A stretch of 64,000 bases of DNA from Bacteroidales bacterium (GTDB lineage: Bacteria; Bacteroidota; Bacteroidia; Bacteroidales; UBA932): NCBI GenBank assembly GCA_017428035.1, contig JAFRRR010000058.1, positions 1 to 64,000 of the forward strand, given 5' to 3'. Positions 23,923 to 31,427 of this stretch are shown piece by piece; position 1 is the stretch's first letter, and every line of letters starts with the position of its first letter. The notes under the pieces were generated by a model that ran no database searches, had not been told where the DNA came from, and worked only from the letters and a program-made list of their open reading frames with translations. The position numbers and the translations under genes were made by a program.

Positions 23923-26013
23923 TTATTTCAAAGAATCGTGCACTATGTTGTAGTATATGTAGGGATCTTCTTCGGTGTCCGAATTGCGGTGATAGCCGGT
24001 TGTGCTCCGGCTCACATCTGCGATTCCCCAGAAAATGGCGTCGCAAGTATCGTCGTAAGAGCCCAGTACGGCATATTCGCCGGCGGCCAGCGCCCAGGTG
24101 ACGCGCCGCTTCCATTCCCCGGCATCTACACGGTACCAGTCCTGGGGCGGAACACCGCCGTTGGGGCAGGCGAAACGGACCTTCCCGTCGCTGCTGGCGG
24201 AATAGTTCCTGTATCCCCAACCATCTGTGGCAGTGGGCGTTATGGCGCTGTTTACCTGGCAGGTCCCGATATGGAACTGCAGCAGGTTGTTCTTCTGGGA
24301 GGCGGGGGCGCTGCGCAGCTGGCTGGCCAGGCGGCTGCCGGGAAGGAACATCACCAGCATAGGCCTGTCGTCGCCAAATCCATAGCGGAGATAATGCGGG
24401 TCGGAGGCCCATCTTTCCAGCACCACGCCGGCAATAAAGTTCCAATAGTCCAGTGTGGTGGTAGGCGCCAGCGAGTTGCCAAGGAACAGGAAATATTTCA
24501 TATCCTTCTCTGCACAAACCTTGACTATATTGTCCAGCATCGGGCCGAATTTATACCAGAATTCACCGCCGTCGCCGTTGTGCAGGGCGCTCTGGCCAAT
24601 ATCGTCCCACTGGCTGGCGTTGGTAAAGTCTATGCTTATTACATTGATTCCAGCATCCTTTATCTGCTGCAGCACATTTCTGGTATCGTCTAAGTTCTGG
24701 TAATCGTGGGCCGGGTTCCACTTGCCGCCCAATAAAAATCTTGTGCCGGTGTTGTTTGTGCGGCAGCAGGGCATAATGTGGCACACGGGGATGCAGGTGT
24801 GGGGTACCGGAAGGGTCACTCGCCCTCTCTGGGTCACTGTAACTTCGCGGTCATAAATGCCCTGGCCGGAGAAGACTATGGTGGCCGTGCGGGCGGCGTA
24901 AGTCTTGTTTTCGGAGGCGGTTATGATATAGCCGTCCTCACCGTCTTCAGTTCCTGCCGGTTCTATGCTGACCCAGTCGGAAACGCAGCTATATGTATAG
25001 GCAGTGTTAGATGAAACCCACAGCGTTGCTGTGCCGCCGTCTATCTTTATGTCAAAACTGTCGTCGGAAAGATGGAGATAGTAGGATATTCCTTCCTGGT
25101 GGAAGGTGATTTGCGTGGAGTAATTGCCGGCGGAGATGGTTGCTGTGGCACTGCGCGCCGGGCCGACATTGGCATCTACGTTGAACAGCAGGTTGTCTGT
25201 CCGGACCGCCTTGGTGCCCAGGTAATGCAGCCAGCCGGCGTCGGTGGTCACTGAATAATCTACATTTGCTATCAGGCCAGCTTCTACCTGGCCGCCCGCC
25301 TTGAACACGCTGTAGGCCGTTTTTACCGGGACAAGGATGGGATCTACCGGAGGATCCGGCGGGTCGGGGGGCGTCGGAGGGTCTGGATCGCCGGAAGTAT
25401 CTATCGTCAGCCGCATCTCCACAGCCACCAGGCGGCCGGTGCCGTCACCCGCAAAAACTATCACCTTGTCCTGCTCAACCGGTGTCGGGGCAGTGACTAT
25501 TATGGTGCCGGTCTGCTTGCCCGACGCTTTCACGGCCGCGCTCCAGCCATCGCCGCAAAGCACTGTGACTGTGGCATCTTCGGCACCTTCTATCGTATAA
25601 CCAACTGTGACCGTCTCCCCCGCCTTGATGGTGGCCTGGTCGCCCTGAAGGGCTATGGTGAGCGCCTGCAGTTTAGGGATTATGATTTGTGAGCCGTCGG
25701 ACAGTGTAAAGACCACTCGGGCAGCGTCTTCGGTGACGCTCGCAATGTGGCTGCCGTTATATACCGTGACATCCCCGGCACTTTTGAAGGTGACTTTGTA
25801 GGCGGTGATTGCCCCGTTTTCTGCCACGGGAGTGAAGCCTGTCAGAGGGTCATTGTGCCCCACTGCGGCAGCCAGGGCCGCCAGGGACGGGTCTTCTATC
25901 TGCCTGTGTATCCGGTCCAGCTGCGAGCGGGTGTCGGTGCAGGAGAGCACTGTGGACGCCACGGATGCCATAAGCACCGCAGCACACAGCAGATATTTCA
26001 GCGTAGCCTTCAT
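23923..26013 (-). CDS. BACON lipoprotein with TIM-barrel-like C-terminal domain
   Basis: 696 residues; signal peptide with lipobox VLSC (near residue 25). The N-terminal half parallels the downstream gene: DUF4988-like part, Ig-like domain with DKVIVFAGDGTGR, a Pro-rich linker (PDPPTPPDPPDPPVDP) and two BACON domains. The C-terminal 270 residues differ. DTRNVLQQIKDAGINVISID, WYKFGPMLDNIVKVCAEKDM and KYFLFLGNS resemble alternating beta/alpha units of a glycoside-hydrolase barrel (GH71/GH99-like arrangement is a guess). It is the first gene of a pair, divergent from metH, with only 63 bp between the two starts. Confidence 0.72.
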   Translation of the reverse strand: MKATLKYLLCAAVLMASVASTVLSCTDTRSQLDRIHRQIEDPSLAALAAAVGHNDPLTGFTPVAENGAITAYKVTFKSAGDVTVYNGSHIASVTEDAARVVFTLSDGSQIIIPKLQALTIALQGDQATIKAGETVTVGYTIEGAEDATVTVLCGDGWSAAVKASGKQTGTIIVTAPTPVEQDKVIVFAGDGTGRLVAVEMRLTIDTSGDPDPPTPPDPPDPPVDPILVPVKTAYSVFKAGGQVEAGLIANVDYSVTTDAGWLHYLGTKAVRTDNLLFNVDANVGPARSATATISAGNYSTQITFHQEGISYYLHLSDDSFDIKIDGGTATLWVSSNTAYTYSCVSDWVSIEPAGTEDGEDGYIITASENKTYAARTATIVFSGQGIYDREVTVTQRGRVTLPVPHTCIPVCHIMPCCRTNNTGTRFLLGGKWNPAHDYQNLDDTRNVLQQIKDAGINVISIDFTNASQWDDIGQSALHNGDGGEFWYKFGPMLDNIVKVCAEKDMKYFLFLGNSLAPTTTLDYWNFIAGVVLERWASDPHYLRYGFGDDRPMLVMFLPGSRLASQLRSAPASQKNNLLQFHIGTCQVNSAITPTATDGWGYRNYSASSDGKVRFACPNGGVPPQDWYRVDAGEWKRRVTWALAAGEYAVLGSYDDTCDAIFWGIADVSRSTTGYHRNSDTEEDPYIYYNIVHDSLK

Positions 26014-26062
26014 TTAGGGGTATATACATTGCGAAGTTAGCACATATTTCTTTAAATCTTCA

Positions 26063-26070
26063 TACCTTTG
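26063..26070 (+). promoter_or_regulatory. metH -7 box; transcript probably leaderless or nearly so
   Basis: TACCTTTG matches TAnnTTTG and ends 6 bp before ATG 26077. No well-spaced TTG was found at -33. If used, the mRNA would start at or next to the start codon. Confidence 0.5.
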
Positions 26071-26076
26071 GCCGTG

Positions 26077-29000
26077 ATGAAGGCAGATCTGAACACTTTG
26101 CTGCAAAGCAGAATCCTGCGGCTGGACGGCGGCCTGGGCACTATGATACAGGCGCTGCAGCTGGAGGAATGGGATTTTCGCGGCCGCGAATTCCTCAAGT
26201 GGAAATGCCCCCTGAAAGGGTGTATGGACCTGCTTTGCCTCACCGCTCCCCGCTCTGTCGGAGCCATTCACCGCGCCTATCTGCAGGCCGGTGCCGACAT
26301 TGTCACCACCAATTCTTTCAGCGCAAACGCCATCTCCCTAAGGGAGTACGGACTTGAAAAATATGCCCGCAGGATTGCCCGCGAGGCGGCCCGGATAGCC
26401 CGGGAAGAGGCCGACAAGTTTGACAATAGGTTTGTGGCGGGCAGTATGGGGCCGACCTCCAAAACGGCTTCAATTGCCGCCAGCGTAGAGGACAGCGCCG
26501 CGCGCGATGTCACCTTTGCAGAGCTTGCAGAAGCCTACTACGAGCAGGCGGCGGGGCTGGCAGAGGGCGGCGTGGACGCCTTTCTGCTGGAGACGGTGTT
26601 CGACACCCTCAACGCCAAGGCGGCCATTTTCGCGCTGGAGCGGCTGCGCCGGGATACGGGCTGCGATATTCCGCTAATGATATCGGTCACCGTGTCGCAG
26701 AAGGCGGGCCGGACCCTCTCCGGGCAGACCATAGAGGCCTTCTGGACCTCGGTCAAGCACGGCCGTCCGCTTAGCGTGGGCATCAACTGCTCTTTCGGAG
26801 CACGGGAGATGCTGCCTCATCTGGAAAGGCTGGCGGCGGTGGCCGACTGCTATATAAGCGTGCATCCCAACGCCGGCCTGCCCAACATCTCTGGCGGCTA
26901 CGACGAAACTCCAGAGAGTTTTGCCGCCGCTATGAAGCCCTATGCAGAGCGCGGTCTGGTGAATATTATGGGCGGCTGCTGCGGCACCACCCCAGATTTT
27001 ATCAAGGCGCTGGGGCCCCTGGTGGATTCTTTCGCGCCGCGCCGCCTGCCGGATTCTCCCCGGGAAACGGTGGTCTGCGGCCTGGAGGCCCTCAGGATAG
27101 TGCCGGAGGCCAACTTTATCAATATAGGCGAGCGGTGCAACGTGGCCGGAAGCGCCAAGTTTGCCCGTATGATACGCGAGGGCGACTATGCCGGAGCCAT
27201 TGCCGTGGCCCGCACTCAGGTGGCCGCCGGCGGGCAGATTATTGACGTATGTATGGACGACGGGCTGATAGACGGTCCGGCGGCTATGCGCACTTTTTTG
27301 AATATGGCGGCTGGCGAGGTAGACATCGCCCGGGTGCCGTTTATGATAGATTCTTCTTCGCTGGACACCATAGTGGCGGGGCTGGAGTGCTGCCAGGGCA
27401 AGGCCATTGTGAACTCCATCTCGCTCAAGGAGGGTCCCGAAGAGTTCCTGCGGCGGGCCGCTCTGATACGTTCTTACGGCATTGCGGCAGTTGTGATGCT
27501 GTTTGACGAAGAGGGGCAGGCCACAAGTTTCGAACGTAAGATTGCAGTTGCGCGGCGCGCCTACGACCTTTTGATTGAAAGCGGTTTCCCCGCAGAAGAT
27601 ATCATTTTCGATCCAAATATTCTGGCAGTTGCCACGGGAATCAAAGAGCACGACCGCTATGCGCTTGATTTCATAGAGGCTACCCGCTGGATCAAAGAGA
27701 ATCTCCCTTACGCAAAGGTTTCGGGCGGGGTTTCTAACCTTTCCTTTGCCTTTCGCGGCAACAATGCGGTGCGCGAGGCTATGCATTCGGCATTTCTTTA
27801 TCACGCACGGCTGGCCGGGATGGATATGGGCATAGTCAATCCCCAGATGCTCAGGGTTTATGACGATATTCCCGGGGAGTTGCTGGAGCGTGTAGAAGAT
27901 GTGATTCTGTGCCGTCGCGCCGACGCTTGCGAGAGGCTCTCGGCATATGCAGCTCAGGTGCGCGAAAGTGCTGCCGCTCAGGTATCTGCCGCAGAGGACT
28001 GGCGGGCAGGTTCGCCTCAGGAGCGCATAAGCTACGCTATGTTGCACGGCATTGCCGACCATATAGAAGAGGACTGCCTGGAGGCCCTTAAGGCCGCCGG
28101 AACGCCGCTGGAGGTCATTAACAATATGATGATGCCGGCAATGGAGCGCGTTGGGGTGCTGTTTGGCGAGGGCAAGATGTTCCTGCCGCAGGTGGTCAAG
28201 GCCGCCGGCGTTATGAAGCGCGGCGTGAGTGCGCTTATGGGGGATGTGGATTCCGACGGGAACCGTCTCTCTGGGGCGGTAGAATCCGGCGAGAAGGGCG
28301 ATGCGGGAGATGCCGCTCCCGGCGAGAAGGGCGCTGCGAGAGATGCCGCTCCCGGCGAGAAGGGCGATGCGGGGGTTGCTGCTCCCGGCGAGAAGGGCGA
28401 TGCGGGAGATGCCGCTCCCGGCGAGAAGGGCGATGCGGGGGTTGCTGCTCCCGGCGAGAATCATCTTGCGGGGGATGCCTCTCCCGGCTCTGGCTCCGAA
28501 AAAGCTTCGCTCCGGGCCGCGGAGAACATAGAACCCGCGTTCCCTACGCGAAGTTTTTCTACGCCGGGCGAGCCGGGAACACACTCAGGGCAGCAAGCTC
28601 CCACTCCGCCAGACGCAGCAGCGCCGGGAACACACTCAGGGCAGCAAGCTCCCACTCCGCCAGACGCAGCAGCGTCGGGAACTCACGCAGGGCAGCTATC
28701 ATCCGCGTCTCCCGCAGCTGCCACGGCATCGGTAGCAGCCGCAAATCTCGGAGCGACTGGAGGGCAACGCTCTGACCACCAACAAGTTACAGACAATCGC
28801 TACCCCTATTCTGGTGGGAGCGATATTCAGCAATATTCTAACAATCAACACGATAGCCTCCAGCCTAAAACGCGGGTTGTGATTGCAACCGTGAAGGGTG
28901 ACATCCACGACATCGGCAAGAATATCGTTTCGGTGGTGCTGTCGGTGGGCGGTTGCAGCATCGTGGACCTGGGCGTGATGGTAGAGCCAGGCGCCATTGT

Positions 29001-30456
29001 AGAGGCGGTGAAGGCCAACAATGCCGACTATGTGTGCCTCAGCGGGCTCATCACCCCGTCGCTGGAGCAGATGATTGTGGTGCTGCGCCATCTCAAGCAG
29101 GCCGGTATCACCATTCCGGTGATTGTGGGCGGAGCCACAACGAGCCCGATGCACACAGCCGTAAAGATGGCTCCCGAATATGACGGACTGGTGGTCCACT
29201 CCACCGACGCCAGCCGCAACATGCAGATTATAAACCAGTTGCAGAGCCCCATCGCACGTGTGCACATTGCCGGCATCCTGGCAGAGCAGCAGCGGCTGCG
29301 CGATCTTTACACCTCCGCCCAGGACCGTCGCCCCTTGGAGGACTATCACCAGCGTCTGGATATGGCCGAGGCTGCACGGCGAGCACAAAACGGACAGGGC
29401 GCTCAGGAAGGACAAGATGGGCGAACAGGACAGGACGCTCAGGAAGGACAAGATGGGCGAACAGGACAGGACGCTCAGGAAAGACAAGATGGGCGAACAG
29501 GACAGGGCGCTCACGAGAGACTAGACAGACGGGGCGTTGAGGCCGGGGGTTTAGCTGGCAGACAAACGCCTAACAGTCAATCAGATACACAAACCAACCC
29601 CCTGCCGGCGAGGGGGAGTTGTTTTTCACATCTCGCTGATAATCAGGCAGATAGCTGCCAGCGCATATTCAGTTTCCACCATTACGACATCAATGCGGTG
29701 GAAAAACACCTCGACTGGGATATGTTCTTCGCCGAGTGGGGCGTTAGAGACGATGCTTCCCGTCGGGAGCTCAAGGCCGAAGCCCTGCAGATGCTCGCCC
29801 GCATCAAGCGTGAGGATGCTCTTGACCTTCAGGGCGTTATAGGCACCTTCCCCGTCCGGGTACAGGGCGACGACATCTTTGTTATAGCCCGCCCGACAGA
29901 CACTCTTAACGAAGCGCAACCCCAACCCGGAGACGCCGGATGCCCGCAAGCAGTCTTCCCCACCCTCCGCAATCAGACCGCCGGGGAAGAGAATCTCTCC
30001 GTGGCCGATTTTGCGGCGGCGGCAGCAGAAGTCACCCTGTTTGCAATCAGCGCGGGCATTGGCCTGAAACAATTTGCAGAACGCCTCAAAGCGGAGGGCG
30101 ATGAATACGGCTCCTTTATGGCAAAGACCCTGGCTGATGCTCTCACAGAGGCGCTGGCAGACGAGGTCGTCCCGGCAAAGGAGGGCGAGCGCCACGCCTT
30201 TGGCTATCCTTCGTGCCCCGACCACAGCCTCAAAGCCGAGGCGTTCAGGCTGCTGAATGTAGAGCAGGCCTGCGACCTGCGCCTCACCGACAGTTATATG
30301 ATTGACCCAGCCGAGTCCATCTGCGGAATGGTGATCCGCGGCGCCAGATACTTTGCAGTGGGCCATATCGGGGCGGACCAGCTTAGCGACTACGCCCGCC
30401 GCCGCAACATAAGCGAAGACACTCTCAAGACCTTAATTCCCAGAAACATACTATGA
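26077..30456 (+). CDS. metH: Cobalamin-dependent methionine synthase, enlarged by repeat-rich inserts
   Basis: 1459 residues, against about 1230 for E. coli MetH. It transfers the methyl group of methyl-tetrahydrofolate to homocysteine through cobalamin. Domains in order: homocysteine/zinc (GINCSFG near 237, GGCCGTT near 298), pterin-binding (INIGERCNV near 347, to about 600), helical cap (about 640-735), cobalamin-binding (DIHDIG with the axial His near 944) and AdoMet activation (about 1198-1459). Two inserts fall in linkers: about 200 residues between cap and Rossmann part of the B12 module, and about 90 residues between B12 and AdoMet domains. They consist of tandem repeats and palindromic elements. 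ATG 26077 is preferred to TTG 26068. The stop overlaps the metF start by 4 bp. Confidence 0.96.
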   Translation: MKADLNTLLQSRILRLDGGLGTMIQALQLEEWDFRGREFLKWKCPLKGCMDLLCLTAPRSVGAIHRAYLQAGADIVTTNSFSANAISLREYGLEKYARRIAREAARIAREEADKFDNRFVAGSMGPTSKTASIAASVEDSAARDVTFAELAEAYYEQAAGLAEGGVDAFLLETVFDTLNAKAAIFALERLRRDTGCDIPLMISVTVSQKAGRTLSGQTIEAFWTSVKHGRPLSVGINCSFGAREMLPHLERLAAVADCYISVHPNAGLPNISGGYDETPESFAAAMKPYAERGLVNIMGGCCGTTPDFIKALGPLVDSFAPRRLPDSPRETVVCGLEALRIVPEANFINIGERCNVAGSAKFARMIREGDYAGAIAVARTQVAAGGQIIDVCMDDGLIDGPAAMRTFLNMAAGEVDIARVPFMIDSSSLDTIVAGLECCQGKAIVNSISLKEGPEEFLRRAALIRSYGIAAVVMLFDEEGQATSFERKIAVARRAYDLLIESGFPAEDIIFDPNILAVATGIKEHDRYALDFIEATRWIKENLPYAKVSGGVSNLSFAFRGNNAVREAMHSAFLYHARLAGMDMGIVNPQMLRVYDDIPGELLERVEDVILCRRADACERLSAYAAQVRESAAAQVSAAEDWRAGSPQERISYAMLHGIADHIEEDCLEALKAAGTPLEVINNMMMPAMERVGVLFGEGKMFLPQVVKAAGVMKRGVSALMGDVDSDGNRLSGAVESGEKGDAGDAAPGEKGAARDAAPGEKGDAGVAAPGEKGDAGDAAPGEKGDAGVAAPGENHLAGDASPGSGSEKASLRAAENIEPAFPTRSFSTPGEPGTHSGQQAPTPPDAAAPGTHSGQQAPTPPDAAASGTHAGQLSSASPAAATASVAAANLGATGGQRSDHQQVTDNRYPYSGGSDIQQYSNNQHDSLQPKTRVVIATVKGDIHDIGKNIVSVVLSVGGCSIVDLGVMVEPGAIVEAVKANNADYVCLSGLITPSLEQMIVVLRHLKQAGITIPVIVGGATTSPMHTAVKMAPEYDGLVVHSTDASRNMQIINQLQSPIARVHIAGILAEQQRLRDLYTSAQDRRPLEDYHQRLDMAEAARRAQNGQGAQEGQDGRTGQDAQEGQDGRTGQDAQERQDGRTGQGAHERLDRRGVEAGGLAGRQTPNSQSDTQTNPLPARGSCFSHLADNQADSCQRIFSFHHYDINAVEKHLDWDMFFAEWGVRDDASRRELKAEALQMLARIKREDALDLQGVIGTFPVRVQGDDIFVIARPTDTLNEAQPQPGDAGCPQAVFPTLRNQTAGEENLSVADFAAAAAEVTLFAISAGIGLKQFAERLKAEGDEYGSFMAKTLADALTEALADEVVPAKEGERHAFGYPSCPDHSLKAEAFRLLNVEQACDLRLTDSYMIDPAESICGMVIRGARYFAVGHIGADQLSDYARRRNISEDTLKTLIPRNIL
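28288..28485 (+). repeat. 33-bp in-frame tandem repeat, six copies, in metH
   Basis: Units start at 28288, 28321, 28354, 28387, 28420 and 28453. Each encodes an 11-residue unit like GEKGDAGDAAP. The last unit is degenerate. It forms the first part of the cap/B12 linker insert. Confidence 0.9.
28499..28559 (+). repeat. Palindromic element family I, copy b (inside metH)
   Basis: GAAAAAGCTTCGC at the left faces GCGAAGTTTTTC at the right, with the family core GCTCCGGGCC, GGAGAACATAGAACCC and GTTCCCTACGCGAAG. By eye it is nearly identical to the intergenic copy at 4226-4286. It is translated in frame as KASLRAAENIEPAFPTRSF. Confidence 0.88.
28573..28700 (+). repeat. 51-bp in-frame tandem repeat in metH
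   Basis: Units at 28573-28623 and 28624-28674 encode PGTHSGQQAPTPPDAAA twice. A partial third copy follows to about 28700. Confidence 0.88.
28795..28865 (+). repeat. Palindromic element family II, copy b (inside metH)
   Basis: ATCGCT (28796-28801) and AGCGAT (28819-28824), then a 41-bp tail ending GATAGCCTCCAGCC. It is translated as GSDIQQYSNNQHDSLQP, in the same frame as copy a in the ABC gene. It abuts the first strand of the cobalamin domain (TRVVIATVKGDIHD). Confidence 0.78.
29392..29520 (+). repeat. 36-bp in-frame tandem repeat in metH
   Basis: Units at 29392-29427, 29428-29463 and 29464-29499 and a partial fourth encode repeats of GQDAQEGQDGRT. They lie in the linker between the cobalamin and AdoMet domains. 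Confidence 0.88.
29590..29667 (+). repeat. REP-like hairpin plus tail in metH
   Basis: CCCCCT (29598-29603) pairs with AGGGGG (29611-29616), extended by AACCAA/TTGTT. The following tail CTGATAATCAGGCAGATAGC resembles the family II tail. It is translated as NPLPARGSCFSHLADNQADS. Confidence 0.6.
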
Positions 30457-31424
30457 AGGTTCCCCAGCTGATAAAAGAGGCCCTGGCGGCCGGCAAAACG
30501 CGCTTTGCGTTTGAGATACTCCCGCCCCTGAAGGGGGACGGCATCCAGCCCATATTCGACAGCATAGATGAGTTGCTGCCGTTTGACCCGGCCTATATAA
30601 ACATCACCTGCCACCGCCACACCCTTAAGCAGAGCGTGCGCAGCGACGGCACCGCCGACATCCATCTGGAGAGGCGCCGCCCCGGCACCGTGGGCATCGC
30701 CGCCGCCATTGAGCGCAAATACGGGATAGCCGCAGTGCCCCATCTGATTTGCGCCGGCGAGTCAAAGTATTCCTCTGAAGATCAGCTGATTGATATGGAT
30801 TTTCTGGGCTTGGAAAATGTGCTGGTGCTGCGCGGCGACAAGCTGCCCGGCGAGGTGGCCTTCCGCCCCAGCCGCGACGGCTACAGCCACGCCGTGGACC
30901 TGGTGCGCCAGGTTATGGCTATGAACCGCGGCCTGCTTGCCGGCCGTGACAGCGAGAATCCCGCCGCCCGCAAAACCGACTTTGCGGTGGGTGTCGCCGG
31001 CTATCCCGAGACCCACGCCGAAGCCGTTTCGCCCGAAGACGACATCATCCGCCTGAAAGAGAAAGTCGACGCCGGCGCCGAATATATCGTGACCCAGCTG
31101 TTCTACGACAACCGCCGGTTTTTCGATTTTGTGGATAAATGCCGCGCCGCGGGCATCTCAGTGCCCATTATCCCCGGCATAAAACCGCTCACCACCATCC
31201 GCCAGCTGAGCCTGCTGCCTGCCACTTTTGCCTGCAGCATCCCCGCCGAGCTGGAGCAGAAGGCCCGCGCCCACGCCGACGACCCCGCAGCAGTGAGGGC
31301 TATCGGCCTGGAGTGGTGCACCGCACAGTGCCGCGAACTCATAGCCGCCGGCGTGCCGGTGCTGCACTTCTTCCCCAACGGCCGCCCGGCCGACATTCTG
31401 CCGGTGCTTAAGGCTATCTTCTAG
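30453..31424 (+). CDS. metF: 5,10-methylenetetrahydrofolate reductase
   Basis: 323 residues. It reduces 5,10-methylene-THF to 5-methyl-THF using FAD, supplying the methyl donor for MetH. Family stretches visible: FAFEILPPLKGDG, YINITCHRH, LVLRGDKL, YIVTQLFYDN and IPIIPGIKPL, an eight-stranded barrel. Its ATG overlaps the metH stop (ATGA), so translation is probably coupled. There are only 3 bp between its stop and that of the convergent beta-helix gene, and no terminator was seen. Confidence 0.95.
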   Translation: MKVPQLIKEALAAGKTRFAFEILPPLKGDGIQPIFDSIDELLPFDPAYINITCHRHTLKQSVRSDGTADIHLERRRPGTVGIAAAIERKYGIAAVPHLICAGESKYSSEDQLIDMDFLGLENVLVLRGDKLPGEVAFRPSRDGYSHAVDLVRQVMAMNRGLLAGRDSENPAARKTDFAVGVAGYPETHAEAVSPEDDIIRLKEKVDAGAEYIVTQLFYDNRRFFDFVDKCRAAGISVPIIPGIKPLTTIRQLSLLPATFACSIPAELEQKARAHADDPAAVRAIGLEWCTAQCRELIAAGVPVLHFFPNGRPADILPVLKAIF

Positions 31425-31427
31425 AGG

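Noticed and set aside
26014-26076. Cobalamin or SAM riboswitch upstream of metH
   Set aside because: Only 63 bp separate the divergent starts and a promoter box ends 6 bp before the ATG, leaving no room.
28288-28485. Collagen-like protein segment
   Set aside because: The GEKGDAG units look collagen-like but glycine is not kept at every third place, so no triple helix is expected.
26674-28584. 636-codon minus frame with repeats
   Set aside because: Antisense to metH; the repeated ALLAGSGISRI stretch is the reverse of the 33-bp minisatellite.
28288-29520. CRISPR array
   Set aside because: The repeats are directly adjacent, coding and in frame, with no spacers of regular length and no cas genes.
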